From: Ehrlichia japonica
GTDB lineage: Bacteria; Pseudomonadota; Alphaproteobacteria; Rickettsiales; Anaplasmataceae
NCBI RefSeq assembly: GCF_000632845.1
Contig: NZ_CP007474.1
Span: forward strand, 248,001 to 312,000
Reading direction: 5' to 3'
Length of the DNA: 64,000 nt
Positions 50,228 through 60,702 of this stretch are shown in pieces. Position 1 is the first letter of the stretch; each line of letters begins with the position of its first letter. The notes beneath the pieces are model-generated. The model ran no database searches. It was given only the letters and a program-made list of their open reading frames with translations, and was not told the DNA's origin. The position numbers and the translations under genes were made by a program.

Positions 50228-50623
50228 GGGGAATATGTTTTTTATAACTCATCAAAATTATTAAATTTATGATTATTATTGACTTTATTTAAAGTGCAGT
50301 AGGGAATAAAAAAGTTTTCTATGTTACTACATTTTATTAGTAAATGTGTAATTTTTAAGAATTCGTTTTATAATCACTTTCTTAGGAAAAAAAGAGAACT
50401 TAATTTTGTGATTTGTTGTAGTAAAATTAAGAACATTTGTATGATAATAAGTAAGTAATAATAATATATAAAATGACATTTTACAAAGGTAAAAAACCTA
50501 CATAAAGTTGAAAAAAATATAACAAGGATGGCTACACAGATTATGTAGAGTGTCTATCTATGGTTATACGAAATTTGTTATTAATGTTTGTTGAAGTTTT
50601 TTGTAAAGTGTACTAGTCTGTAA
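50228..50623. other. gmk-folD spacer without a gene
   Basis: These 396 AT-rich bases contain no gene, RNA or repeat that I can support. Confidence 0.4.
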
Positions 50624-51547
50624 GTGAGTGATAACAGTTTTTGGATTCTGATGGAAGGTATTATAGATGGAAAAGCGATTGCTGAGGGTATTACTAATGC
50701 ACTTACTACGTGTATTAGTGATTTAAAATCACAGCATAATCTAACGCCATGTTTGATAGTTATACTTGTTGGGGACGATCCTGCAAGCCATTTGTATGTG
50801 CGTAATAAGCAGCGAAAAGCGGAAATGTTGGGACTAAAATCTGAAACTACGTTATTACCAAGCACGATATCTGAAAGCAGTTTGATTGATAAAATACGTG
50901 AATTGAATAATGATGATAGTGTTCATGGGATTTTGGTGCAGCTTCCTGTACCAAAGCATATTGATAAGAATTTAATAATTAATACTATTGATCCAAGGAA
51001 GGATGTTGATGGGTTTCACAATGAAAATGTAGGGAAGCTATTTACTGGACAGAAGGGTTGTCTAATGCCTTGTACTCCTAGGGGGTGTCTTTATTTGATT
51101 AAAACTGTAACTCGTAATTTATCTGGAAGTGATGCTGTAGTTATAGGAAGGTCAAATATAGTAGGTAAACCTATGGCTTGTTTGTTGTTGGGAGAAAATT
51201 GTACTGTTACTACAGTTCACTCAGCTACGCGTAATTTACCTGATTACTGTTCTAAAGCTGATATTATTGTAGCTGCAGTTGGTATATCTCACTTTGTTAA
51301 GTCTGCTTGGATTAAGCCTGGCGCAATTGTTATAGATGTTGGTATTAATTCTATAGAGGAAAATGGGGTTAAGAAGTTTGTAGGGGATGTTGATTTTTCT
51401 GGAGCTAGAAGTATAGCTTCAGCTATTACTCCGGTTCCTGGTGGTGTAGGGCCTATGACTATAGCATTTTTAATGGTTAATACTGTAATGGCAGCGTGTA
51501 ATCAAATTGGTATTGAAAATTTTGTTGAAAAATATTTAGATTTGTAA
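50624..51547 (+). CDS. folD: Bifunctional methylene-tetrahydrofolate dehydrogenase/cyclohydrolase
   Basis: It interconverts methylene- and formyl-tetrahydrofolate, supplying purine and formyl-Met synthesis. Signatures are [14 protein letters not shown] with the catalytic Lys, [35 protein letters not shown] and [15 protein letters not shown]. The frame gives 307 aa from GTG 50624, while ATG 50651 would give 298 aa, nearer the family length. Neither has a strong ribosome-binding site, so the start is open. The tRNA-Val gene follows by 48 bases. Confidence 0.96.
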   Translation: MSDNSFWILMEGIIDGKAIAEGITNALTTCISDLKSQHNLTPCLIVILVGDDPASHLYVRNKQRKAEMLGLKSETTLLPSTISESSLIDKIRELNNDDSVHGILVQLPVPKHIDKNLIINTIDPRKDVDGFHNENVGKLFTGQKGCLMPCTPRGCLYLIKTVTRNLSGSDAVVIGRSNIVGKPMACLLLGENCTVTTVHSATRNLPDYCSKADIIVAAVGISHFVKSAWIKPGAIVIDVGINSIEENGVKKFVGDVDFSGARSIASAITPVPGGVGPMTIAFLMVNTVMAACNQIGIENFVEKYLDL

Positions 51548-51595
51548 TACTTTAATTGCAGTGAATGCATTTATAGTTTATAACTAGATAACAAG

Positions 51596-51668
51596 GGGCG
51601 GTTAGCTCAGTTGGTAGAGCGTCTCGTTTACACCGAGAGGGTCAGCAGTTCGAGTCTGTTATCGCCCA
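51596..51668 (+). tRNA. tRNA-Val (anticodon UAC)
   Basis: This complete 73-base cloverleaf has acceptor arms GGGCGGT / ATCGCCC, D arm GCTC...GAGC, anticodon stem TCTCG / CGAGA around loop TTTACAC (anticodon TAC), T arm AGCAG / CTGTT with loop TTCGAGT, and discriminator A. CCA is not encoded. A short T-run follows (51672-51678). Confidence 0.97.
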
Positions 51669-52493
51669 CTATTTTTTTACTCTGTTTATTAAGGATTTTT
51701 ACTGTCTTACGCTAAACTGTATAAGAATCCATCTTATTATAATGTAGCGCGCATATTGAGAATTTATATCAAGAAGTTAATATCATGTTATTTCATATGA
51801 TTTGTATATTGTTGTATATGAAAATGACTTATAGTGATGTTAAAAGCTATAATTGGGCTTTACTTGCTTTGTGATAAATTTAATACCGTTTAAGGATTTT
51901 AATAAATTATCGAAGGAAAATAGTGCATTTGTGTGTTGTTTTTTTAGTCTATACTAATATTCTTATACCTCTATGGAGAGAGTGACATCTTTCTACTTTA
52001 TAGTGCATTTATGATTTTTATTTCTGCTTAATTAATATCTAGTATTCCTACTTTTTGGATCAAAGACATATTATCACTACAATTACTCGTTAATGTAAAA
52101 AATAGTTATCACACTATTAGTATATATTTTATTTACTATTGAAAACATAGCACATTTATGGTTATTTGTTTCTGCTTAATTAATATCTGTGTTCCTACTT
52201 TTTGGATCAAAGACATATTATCACTACAATTACTCGTTAATGTAAAAAATAGTTATCACACTATTAGTATATATTTTATTACTATTGAAAACATAGCACA
52301 TTTATGGTTATTCATTTCTGCTTAATTAATATCTAGTATTCCTACTTTTTGGATGAAAGGAACATTATCACTACAATTGCTCGTTAATGTAGAAAATGTT
52401 TGTCACATATTGGTATATATTTTATTTCACTATGAAAACATAGAATCATTATCCATGACTAATTCTCTTATTTATGTATGGAAAAAATTATTG
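51669..52493. other. Repeat-bearing spacer after tRNA-Val
   Basis: These 825 bases contain no gene. The second half holds three tandem ~147-bp units (described separately); the first half is AT-rich without recognised content. Confidence 0.5.
52021..52465. repeat. Three tandem ~147-bp spacer units
   Basis: TTTCTGCTTAATTAATATCT starts the units at 52021, 52169 and 52315 (periods 148 and 146). Units 1 and 2 are nearly identical; unit 3, nearest the hydrolase gene, is more diverged. Part of the unit (ATCTA...TTCCT...GAT) weakly resembles the 3' end of the hydrolase gene at 52494. Confidence 0.9.
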
Positions 52494-53273
52494 TTATTTT
52501 ACCTGTAAACTTTGATCTACTGCTTCCTCGATATATTTGAAGATAATCTTTAATGAAGCATCATCTGATAAGCTATGGTTGGCTGATTTTATTAAATGTA
52601 GATTGACATTGTTTGATTTTATCTTCTCTGCTAAAGCAATAGAAGTCTGATATGGTACTGTATCATCATTCATTCCATGAATAAGTGTTATAGGATAGGT
52701 AATATTGATGGATTCTTGATTTAAGAGTAAATGCTTGCGTCCATCTTCGATTAAGTTACGAGTTATCACATAAGAGTATGTGTTATTATTTTGACATAGA
52801 ATAATTTTACCATGTTTATGCAGTTCATCTTTTTGCCTCATATTTAATTTTTGAAATATCAAAGATTCAGTAAAATCTGGGGCTCCAGCTAGACTAATTA
52901 GGTGAAGTACTTTATTTTGACAGGATATTGCTACTAGTAACATGAGCCATGCTCCCATGCTAGATCCTATAATAACTTGTGGTTTATTAGTAGGAGTTAA
53001 TTGGTTTATCACCTCTGTGCAGTTTTTGTACCAATCACTGATATTATAGTCAGTAAATTGACCATCTGATTCTCCATGCCCTAAATAATCAAATAAAATT
53101 AGCCCTAAGTTGTGTGATTTACAGTAATCATATAAAGCAGTTGCTTTACTACCTTGCATGTTAGAATTAAAGCCACCGAAAAATACAATAGATGCTGTAT
53201 TTCCTGGTAATTGCCTATATGCAATGTGTAACCCTTGTGCATAAGATAATGCTAATTTAGAATAATTAGACAT
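52494..53273 (-). CDS. Alpha/beta-hydrolase (serine esterase/peptidase-like)
   Basis: The 259-aa alpha/beta fold hydrolase has oxyanion region FFGGFNSN, FDYLGHGESDG, nucleophile elbow GSSMGAW (Ser105), acid loop HGMNDDTVPY (Asp ~197) and catalytic His in SANHSLSD (~226). The triad is complete. It resembles lysophospholipase/acyl-peptide hydrolase-like proteins; the substrate is unknown. It begins 14 bases after the cytochrome c gene ends, so the two are likely cotranscribed. Confidence 0.9.
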   Translation of the reverse strand: MSNYSKLALSYAQGLHIAYRQLPGNTASIVFFGGFNSNMQGSKATALYDYCKSHNLGLILFDYLGHGESDGQFTDYNISDWYKNCTEVINQLTPTNKPQVIIGSSMGAWLMLLVAISCQNKVLHLISLAGAPDFTESLIFQKLNMRQKDELHKHGKIILCQNNNTYSYVITRNLIEDGRKHLLLNQESINITYPITLIHGMNDDTVPYQTSIALAEKIKSNNVNLHLIKSANHSLSDDASLKIIFKYIEEAVDQSLQVK

Positions 53274-53287
53274 ATTTCCACCTGAGG

Positions 53288-53806
53288 TTATTCTAAAGAT
53301 TGCAAGTATGCTATTAAATCTGCTATATCTTGAGGTTTTGAAATTCCAGCAAATGCCATGCGTGTACCTTTAATGTAAGCTTGAGGCTTTGTTAAAAATT
53401 GAAATAGATCTTGATGTTCCCATGTACCGCCTTTACTAAGCATTGCTTTTGAATAGTTAAAGCTATCTCCCAAGTGTGCTTTTTTACTACCTATAATGTG
53501 CCATAAATTTGGTCCGACTCTATTTGCTCCGCCTTTTTCAAAAGTATGACAAGATATGCACTTTTTTGTGATTTCTTTTCCTTTTGTAACATTAGCTTGT
53601 ACTATAAGAGCTTCAATATCAATTTGTTCCTCGGTACTTCCAACTTCTGTAGGGGTATGCTCCTCTACATTTATTTGATAACCTTTTGTTTGTTCAGTAT
53701 GTGGATTGGGATCATATAGTAAATCTACCACATTGCTAACAAATAGTACTATAAATGATGCAAATAAAATGGCTGTGAATATTTTATTTAAATGGAATCC
53801 GTCCAT
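53288..53806 (-). CDS. Membrane-anchored class I cytochrome c (CycM-like)
   Basis: This electron carrier probably links the bc1 complex to the aa3 oxidase. The 172-aa protein has an N-terminal membrane anchor (~9-30), a ~45-residue linker, and a cytochrome c domain with haem site CISCH (Cys83, Cys86, His87), GPNLWHIIG and axial Met in GTRMAFAG. It depends on the ccm genes elsewhere in the window. Alphaproteobacterial CycM/c552-type proteins share this layout. Confidence 0.94.
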   Translation of the reverse strand: MDGFHLNKIFTAILFASFIVLFVSNVVDLLYDPNPHTEQTKGYQINVEEHTPTEVGSTEEQIDIEALIVQANVTKGKEITKKCISCHTFEKGGANRVGPNLWHIIGSKKAHLGDSFNYSKAMLSKGGTWEHQDLFQFLTKPQAYIKGTRMAFAGISKPQDIADLIAYLQSLE

Positions 53807-54109
53807 AGCTATTGCATTCCTAGATCATAAGTAATATACTATATGCCTTCAAGGGTAATATAATCATTAATTATAGTCAATAAATAACATTTTTTGCTTA
53901 ATTAATATGGATGGTAATTAATTTGTAAAACAATATATATTGAAATATGTGGTACTTCTAGTTCTATTGTAATTGTAGCTTGACATATTATTTACATAAG
54001 AGGATTGTACTAAGATAAGCTTGATCACTGATTTGAAGTAGGTATGACTTTATAAAATAGGTAACAGGTATTATAGCTATTGTAGCTTAGAAGTTACATG
54101 TATACAGTT
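53807..54109. other. Spacer without a gene
   Basis: 303 AT-rich bases upstream of the cytochrome c gene; nothing recognised beyond likely promoter sequence. Confidence 0.35.
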
Positions 54110-55594
54110 TTATTCAAGGAAGAATATTGTAAAAATTGTATATGGAGAAAAGAATATAAATAGTGTACATACTGTAGTTGCAATCATAACCATGAGCATT
54201 GGCAGAGGAGCTTCTGTGTATTTAAACCTACAAGGTTTAAAAAATGCATTGTATATAATAGGGAGAAAATATATTGTATTTAATATAGTACTTAATATTA
54301 ATACTGATATTACTATGATACTATTTTGATGTACTGCTTCTGACATGATAAAGGATTTTCCCCAAAATGTAGGAGCAGGAGGTATACCTATCATTGCAGC
54401 AGCACCAATAGAGAATGCGATCATAGTAATAGGCATAGACATACCTATTCCATGAAGTTCATGTAAGTATTTTTTTCCTGTTTTTGTATATATCGCTCCT
54501 GCAGCAAAAAATAATGTAATTTTTGCAAAAGCATGAGATATCATTTGAAATATAGCAACTTGAATTGCGTATTTTGTATATAATGATGCTGTCATTACTA
54601 TATATGCAAGTTGTGATATTGTTGAATATGCAAGCAATTTTTTTAAGTTAGTTTGTTTGATTGCTATTAAAGATGCGAGTATAATTGTAGCTCCTGAAAT
54701 GTACATGAGTATATTGCTATGTTCTTGAACAAGTATATTTAATTTTTCTAGTCCTATGATATATAATAAGATTTTTATTATGGTAAACACTCCGGATTTT
54801 ACAACTGCTACAGCGTGTAGTAGTGCGCTGACTGGAGTAGGAGCTACCATAGCCTGTGGTAACCATAAATGCACAGGCATTAATGCAGCTTTTCCAATTC
54901 CATAAATCAATAATAATAATAGACTCATAAGTAAGCTGTTAGAGATGTTTTCTGGTAATATACCATTTGGAGTAAAATCTAATGTACCACTTATATTGTA
55001 TATTATTAAGATTGCTGGCAAAAATAATAGCATTGATGTTCCTAATAATGTTCCTATGTAATATCTGCCAGAGATTTGTGACTGAGTATTGGTGTAATAT
55101 GTAACTAGAGGGTACGTACTTATGGTTAGTAATTCATAAAATATAAATAATGTTAACAAATTTGCTGAAAACGCTATACCCATTGTACATCCAATACTCA
55201 TTGCAAAACATGCATAAAATATAGGTTGTTTATTATTATTTTGATTATTGTGTTTCATGTAGCTGATACTATAAATGGTAGTGATTACCCATAGAAATGA
55301 AGGTAATAAGCTAAACATTATGCTTAAAGGTTCAGTTTTGAACGCGATTTGTATTTGAGGATTGATGAATTCGTATAATTTGATATGTAACACTGGATTA
55401 TTGTTGCTGGATTTTATATAAAACTTACATGCTTCAAGCACTAGGTAGAATAAAGTACATGAGGAAGCTATACTTATAAATTCTTGTGAATATTTTATTT
55501 TCTTTAACATTAATATCAAAACAGCAGATATAAATGGGAAGAAAACTACATATACTAAAGAAAAACCTAATGTAGAATCCTTAAGAAAGTGCAT
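54110..55594 (-). CDS. Proton-translocating membrane subunit (MrpD/MnhD, NuoM/NuoN-like)
   Basis: The 494-aa protein has about 14 membrane segments and the proton-pump family region HLWLPQAMVAPTPVSALLHA with a nearby conserved Lys (VVKSGVF). An acidic residue in FYELLTISTYPLV is also typical. It belongs to the family shared by complex I antiporter-like subunits and Mrp Na+/H+ antiporters. A lone gene with PLPMLMVM near its C-terminus is more Mrp-like than NuoM, but the exact complex cannot be decided from this window, which has no adjacent nuo or mrp genes. Confidence 0.88.
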   Translation of the reverse strand: MHFLKDSTLGFSLVYVVFFPFISAVLILMLKKIKYSQEFISIASSCTLFYLVLEACKFYIKSSNNNPVLHIKLYEFINPQIQIAFKTEPLSIMFSLLPSFLWVITTIYSISYMKHNNQNNNKQPIFYACFAMSIGCTMGIAFSANLLTLFIFYELLTISTYPLVTYYTNTQSQISGRYYIGTLLGTSMLLFLPAILIIYNISGTLDFTPNGILPENISNSLLMSLLLLLIYGIGKAALMPVHLWLPQAMVAPTPVSALLHAVAVVKSGVFTIIKILLYIIGLEKLNILVQEHSNILMYISGATIILASLIAIKQTNLKKLLAYSTISQLAYIVMTASLYTKYAIQVAIFQMISHAFAKITLFFAAGAIYTKTGKKYLHELHGIGMSMPITMIAFSIGAAAMIGIPPAPTFWGKSFIMSEAVHQNSIIVISVLILSTILNTIYFLPIIYNAFFKPCRFKYTEAPLPMLMVMIATTVCTLFIFFSPYTIFTIFFLE

Positions 55595-55851
55595 AAATTC
55601 TATTTACCATACTTAACTTAGACTACTATAAATAACAATAAAGCTTTTTTAAGTAAAGTAATCTTATATGGTATTTTCTTTTAGTTCATTTGCAGAATAT
55701 CAAGGAAAAGTGATTTGTGATAGTAAATCGTTTATGTGTATGAAAATTAGTTAAAAATAGGAATTTATAAGTAAATTTAATAACTTTTATAGTCTTTAGA
55801 AGCTTGTTATATAAATCTGCATTTATTATTAAGTGTTACCTGTATTATGTT

Positions 55852-56535
55852 TTACGTGGCAAAATTTTCTACATATTCATTAAAATATGTATAAAATAAT
55901 TCTTGTGCCATCACATGATCTGCTGAAACTAAATGTCCATTAATCTTTACTGTGTCTACTATGGAGTTTTTATCTGCATACATACAATAAGACCATGGAC
56001 CTCCTAATTGTGCAATTATGTTGTTAATAGAAGATTTTACTTTTTTATAATCTACTGCGACATTGTACCACTTTTTTAAATTTTGAGGTTTTGGTAATTT
56101 TCCTCCAACTCCTGCACGTGATACAGGGTCAATAGTGCACAGTAAATCTATTGTAGTTGTTATAAGTGTTTTTATTGTTCTGTATCCAGTATCTCCTCCC
56201 CAACTATGTCCTACAAGACAAATTTTTTGTTGTGCTTCATACCAGGCTTTTATTATGGGAATTATCGCTGATGATCCCCAGGTTGCGTATGCTATATCTT
56301 GGTGATTATGGTTTTGTGTATAGTATCTGGCATATAAACGTAATACAAACTTTGTTCTATCATCTGATGCTCCTCCAATAAATATTACTAAAGGTTTTGT
56401 GCCCGGAGTAATTTTACTTCTTAAAATGTCTTGTGAGTTTTTGGGGATTGCAATGCCTTCTGTAGTATATCCTGTATCTGTTCCAACTGCTGGAATATAT
56501 GGAGGGATAATTTTATCTGCAACAAATATCGACAT
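55852..56535 (-). CDS. Putative alpha/beta serine hydrolase
   Basis: This 227-aa protein is of uncertain function. It has a lipase-like nucleophile elbow LVGHSWGGDTGY (Ser111), a likely acid in LCTIDPVSR (Asp136) and a likely catalytic His in SADHVMAQ (~207). An early FIGGASDDR segment resembles an oxyanion strand. No signal peptide is seen. The compact size and GHSWGG suggest a lipase/esterase or thioesterase; I cannot name the substrate. It has 257- and 628-base spacers on either side and no operon partner. Confidence 0.75.
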   Translation of the reverse strand: MSIFVADKIIPPYIPAVGTDTGYTTEGIAIPKNSQDILRSKITPGTKPLVIFIGGASDDRTKFVLRLYARYYTQNHNHQDIAYATWGSSAIIPIIKAWYEAQQKICLVGHSWGGDTGYRTIKTLITTTIDLLCTIDPVSRAGVGGKLPKPQNLKKWYNVAVDYKKVKSSINNIIAQLGGPWSYCMYADKNSIVDTVKINGHLVSADHVMAQELFYTYFNEYVENFAT

Positions 56536-57163
56536 CCTTGCCTACCTTGAGTAATAAATATATGATAACATTACTATAGTAAATAATTTTAAAAAATATT
56601 TAGATTAAGAAATAAATTTTGTTTATAGTGAAATTAAAGTAACTATAGTATAATAAAAATTATTTTAATGAAAATGAAATATTCTTTTTATACATCTTAG
56701 TATTTTAAATTGGGTGTATAGTTGTACAACATTGAATACATGCTTAATTTTATTCTATAATCAATAGTGGTTTTACTATTACTATTAATTGTATTTCTTT
56801 TGAATTATAAAAAAAGTGCTAGATTAGAATAATAGTAAGTATCTTTCCTAATTGGTGGCTATGAAGTACTGAGTTACTTTTTGATTTTTTATGGTTTTAT
56901 GTGTAGTTCCACTATTACTATTAATTGTATTTCTTTTGAATTATAAAAAAGTGCTAGATTTAGAATAATAGTAAGTATCTTTCCTAATTGGTGGCTATGA
57001 AATACTAAGTTACTTTTTGATTTTTTATAGTTTTATATATAGCTCTATTATTACTATTAATTGTATTTCCTATGAATTAGGGAAAAAGTGTTTGATTAAA
57101 ATAACATCTAGTATCTATTCTTAATTGGTAACTGTAGAATACTGTAAGCTACTTTTAAGTTTT
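56536..57163. other. Repeat-bearing spacer after ppdK
   Basis: There is no gene here. The stretch next to ppdK is a three-unit repeat (described separately); the rest, upstream of the hydrolase gene, is AT-rich and probably contains its promoter. Confidence 0.5.
56775..57163. repeat. Three tandem ~136-bp units derived from the ppdK 3' end
   Basis: CTATTAATT recurs at 56782, 56918 and 57054 (period 136). The unit matches the ppdK end: CTATTAAT-TGTATTTC...GAATTATA corresponds to CTATTAATCTTGCTATTGGAATTCTATA within ppdK (57202 onward), and TTTTTTATG before it to the ppdK stop region. These look like decayed duplicates of the gene's last ~60-100 bases. Confidence 0.82.
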
Positions 57164-59791
57164 TTATGACTTTTTCTGATTCATGATAACAGATTGGGCA
57201 GCTATTAATCTTGCTATTGGAATTCTATATGGGGAACAAGAAATATAATTTAAATTCAATTTTGCAAAAAATTGTATAGAGTCGAAATTTCCACCATGCT
57301 CTCCGCATATACCAATTTTAATACTTGGAGAAGATTTTCTACCTAAGTATACTGCAGTTGATATTAATTGACCTACTCCTTCAATGTCTAAAGTTTCAAA
57401 AGGGTCTTGTTTTACTATTTCTAAATCTTTATATGTCTCAATAAAATTTGCAGAGTCATCCCTAGATATTCCTAAAGTGGTTTGAGTAAGATCATTTGTT
57501 CCAAAGCTAAAAAATTGAACATGTTTAGCAAGTTTATCTGCAATTAGGGCTGCCTTTGGTAGCTCTATCATTGTTCCTATCGAATACTTGGGATTATCAA
57601 ATTGCTGTGCTACATTGCTAATTAATTCTTTAATAATAATGATCTCTTTTTCAGCCATAACTAAAGGTATCATTATTTCAGGTACTATACCTGTTATATT
57701 TGTTTCTTCCTGTAACTCCTTTACTGCAAGGAAAATTGCCTTTACTTGCATTTCATATATTTCAGGATATGATATAGCAAGTCTGCATCCGCGATGTCCT
57801 AGCATTGGGTTCTTTTCAGATAAATAAAGAACCTTATTCCTTAGCTTTTCTAAGGATTTACCAGTTTTTGCTGAAATTTCGTTTATCGCATTGTCATTGT
57901 CTGGTAGGAACTCATGTAATGGAGGATCAAGTAATCTAATAGTAACTTGCTTATTAAGTGTAGATTTGAAGATTTTTTTAAAATCTTCTTTTTGCATGAT
58001 TTCAAGTTTTTCTAATGCTGCTATTCTTTCTTCTTTGGTGTCAGATACAATCATTTCTTGTACTATACTTATTCTTTTATCAGAGAAAAACATGTGTTCT
58101 GTGCGACATAATCCTATTCCATCAGCTTGGAAATTCATAGCTATATCTACATCTTCGGGAGTGTCAGCATTAGCCATTACTTTTAGTGTTCTTATTTCAT
58201 CTACCCATTCCATTAACTTATAGAAACTCTTGTTTAATTTAGGGGTAACTGTTTTTATAGTTCCTAGGATCACTTCTCCATTACAACCATTTATTGTAAT
58301 ACTATCGCCTTTATATACTTTCAGACCTGTATTTGTATAGAAAAATTGTTCGCTCTTGTCGATAAAGATCCCATTTGCACTACAGATGCAAGGTTTACCC
58401 ATGCCTCTGGCTACTACTGCTGCATGGGAAGTCATGCCACCTCTTAAAGTGATGATGCCTGCAGAGCTATTCATTCCATTTATATCTTCTGGATTGGTTT
58501 CTTGTCGTATTAATATGGCATTTCTTCCATCTTTTCTAAATTGTTCTGCATCGTTAGGTGTGAATGCTACATATCCAGTTGCTGCACCTGGAGATGCTGG
58601 TAGTCCTCGTGCGATAATATCAATATTTGTATTGTTCTCAAGTATTGGGTGAAATAATTTACTGAATGATTTATGTTCAATCCTTAATATAGCTTCTTCT
58701 CTTGAGATTAATTTTTCTTCTACCATATCTACTGCTATTTCTACAGCGGATTGAATGCTACGCTTCCCTGGTCTCGCTTGTAAAATCCACAACTTGCCAT
58801 TTTCTACTGTAAATTCTATATCTTGCATATCACGGTAATGTAGTTCTAGCTTTCTACATACCTTTTCTAAATCACTGTAAGGTTGTGGCATTAATTCCTT
58901 CATTTTATCTAGTGGTAATGGACTATGGGTTCCAGATACTACATCTTCTCCTTGTGCATTTACTAAAAATTCTCCAAAAATTTCTTTTTCTCCAGTTGAT
59001 GGATTACGGGTAAACACAACGCCTGTAGCAGAGTTCTGACTCATATTGCCAAACACCATGGATTGTATATTGACCGCTGTTCCCAGATTATTTGATATAT
59101 TGTGTATTTTTCTATATGCAACTGCTCGTTTATTCATCCATGATCTAAAAACTGCATCTATTGAATTATATAACTGTTCATGAACGTCTTGAGGAAAATC
59201 TTGATTAGTATGTACATTAACTATCTTTTTAAATTCAATTATTATTTCTTTTAATATATTAGGATCTGATATCTGATTACTTACTGGAATATTAGCTTCT
59301 CTTTTTTTTTTATGTATTACTTCTTCAAATAAATTGCTTTCTATTTGTAACACTGTGTGTGCATACATTTGTATGAGTCTGCGATAACTATCATAAGCAA
59401 AAAATTCACTACTTTTTTTTGCTAATCCTATTACTGTTTTATCGTTTAATCCTACATTTAGTATTGTATCTAACATCCCTGGCATAGAACTGACGCTGCC
59501 TGATCTTACTGAAAGTAGGAGTGGATTATCATTATCACCAAATTTTAAACTTACCTCATTATTTAAGAATTCAATGGCATTTTCTACTAAACTAAATGTT
59601 TCAGAGGGTAGCTTATTGTTCTGATAATAATAGTTACATATGGTTGTTGAAAGTGTAAATCCAGGTGGTACATCTACACCAATATTGCACATTTCTGCTA
59701 GATTTGCACCTTTGCCACCTAAGATATGACTCAATGCTAAACTTCCATCACATTTTGTTTTACTAAAATAATATACTAATTTTTCACTCAT
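57164..59791 (-). CDS. ppdK: Pyruvate, phosphate dikinase
   Basis: It makes phosphoenolpyruvate from pyruvate, ATP and phosphate. Lacking glucose uptake, Ehrlichia would use it for gluconeogenesis toward precursors. The 875-aa protein is full length: nucleotide-binding N-domain (GGKGANLAEM; SVRSGSVSSMPGMLDT), swivelling phospho-His domain with RGGMTSHAAVVARG (~450-463) and C-terminal PEP/pyruvate domain (GIGLCRTEHMF; FGTNDLTQTTLG; GICGEHGG). A run of ten A (on the coding strand, near 59301-59311) encodes KKK. Three decayed copies of its 3' end lie downstream. Confidence 0.97.
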   Translation of the reverse strand: MSEKLVYYFSKTKCDGSLALSHILGGKGANLAEMCNIGVDVPPGFTLSTTICNYYYQNNKLPSETFSLVENAIEFLNNEVSLKFGDNDNPLLLSVRSGSVSSMPGMLDTILNVGLNDKTVIGLAKKSSEFFAYDSYRRLIQMYAHTVLQIESNLFEEVIHKKKREANIPVSNQISDPNILKEIIIEFKKIVNVHTNQDFPQDVHEQLYNSIDAVFRSWMNKRAVAYRKIHNISNNLGTAVNIQSMVFGNMSQNSATGVVFTRNPSTGEKEIFGEFLVNAQGEDVVSGTHSPLPLDKMKELMPQPYSDLEKVCRKLELHYRDMQDIEFTVENGKLWILQARPGKRSIQSAVEIAVDMVEEKLISREEAILRIEHKSFSKLFHPILENNTNIDIIARGLPASPGAATGYVAFTPNDAEQFRKDGRNAILIRQETNPEDINGMNSSAGIITLRGGMTSHAAVVARGMGKPCICSANGIFIDKSEQFFYTNTGLKVYKGDSITINGCNGEVILGTIKTVTPKLNKSFYKLMEWVDEIRTLKVMANADTPEDVDIAMNFQADGIGLCRTEHMFFSDKRISIVQEMIVSDTKEERIAALEKLEIMQKEDFKKIFKSTLNKQVTIRLLDPPLHEFLPDNDNAINEISAKTGKSLEKLRNKVLYLSEKNPMLGHRGCRLAISYPEIYEMQVKAIFLAVKELQEETNITGIVPEIMIPLVMAEKEIIIIKELISNVAQQFDNPKYSIGTMIELPKAALIADKLAKHVQFFSFGTNDLTQTTLGISRDDSANFIETYKDLEIVKQDPFETLDIEGVGQLISTAVYLGRKSSPSIKIGICGEHGGNFDSIQFFAKLNLNYISCSPYRIPIARLIAAQSVIMNQKKS

Positions 59792-60198
59792 ATAAAGAGA
59801 ACCGAAAAAGTTTTGTTTTTATGCTATAGTAGTCATATACACTACTTCGCTGAATATACTATAAAACCTAATTCTCTATAGTGCAACTGTTGTAAAATAA
59901 TTAATTAGTAGGAATAATATAAAATAAGTAGTGGTGTTTCATATGTATAAATAGACACATACATTAAAATGGCGTGACTTATTTAATTTTTACTGGATGT
60001 GACACATCAGTAGTATAAGTAATGTTAAAATATTAAGTAATATGTATGTAAACACTGTATTTATTATATAATGAACATATATGATTTAACTAATAGTGAT
60101 ATGTTATAATAACATATGTGATATGGCTAAAGTGTGTCTGTAGTGTATTATGTCTATTGTACGGTATGACTTATGTGGTTACTATTGATAGTAATAAA
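59792..60198. other. Spacer without a gene
   Basis: These 407 AT-rich bases lie between ppdK and the RDD gene. I see no gene, RNA or clear repeat; the ppdK promoter is presumably here. Confidence 0.4.
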
Positions 60199-60702
60199 TC
60201 AATCTCGAAATTGTTTATTTTCTACTACTATAGTATTAAATATAATATCATGGAAGGTTTGATGCTTTTGTGAAAACAAAGCAATTAAATACCAACATGC
60301 TGATGCTATTAATGTTAGCATAGTAATCAAAGATATAATACTTGTTATGAAACTATTATTAATGTTCATATTTACGGCTTGTATGCTTATCATCAGGATA
60401 GTAGGACAAAGAAATTCTGATAATGATCTATCGAATGCGAACCAAGTATCAATTTTTTTATGATCACAACGTATAGTGTATATATTAAATATTTTCTGTC
60501 CAATAGATGCTTGTGCTTTAGAAGATAAGAAATATGTATAATAGTAACAGCTGCTTAATATGTTAAAAATAAATGGTATGATTGTTATATTGTTTGTTAA
60601 CAATACGATGGGGTAGTTAAGTAATGATAGAATTACATGGTCAATAATACTTGCTAGTACTCTCTTTAGTATGGTTGCAATTTTAACTCTTTTTGTACTC
60701 AT
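60199..60702 (-). CDS. RDD-family membrane protein
   Basis: The 167-aa protein has about four membrane segments. It carries the RDD pattern (LKRVLASIIDHVILSLL at the N-terminus, where the Arg and Asp lie in helix 1) and SSKAQASIGQKIFNIYTIR, the conserved GQ-K segment. The family is thought to be transporter-like, but function is unassigned. Its ATG overlaps the stop of the HAD gene (ATGA), so translation is coupled. Confidence 0.88.
   Translation of the reverse strand: MSTKRVKIATILKRVLASIIDHVILSLLNYPIVLLTNNITIIPFIFNILSSCYYYTYFLSSKAQASIGQKIFNIYTIRCDHKKIDTWFAFDRSLSEFLCPTILMISIQAVNMNINNSFITSIISLITMLTLIASACWYLIALFSQKHQTFHDIIFNTIVVENKQFRD

Noticed and set aside
51596-52493. tRNA-Val as an integration site with a genomic island
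   Set aside because: No duplicated tRNA 3' end, no integrase and no foreign genes downstream; the repeats are spacer-type tandem units.
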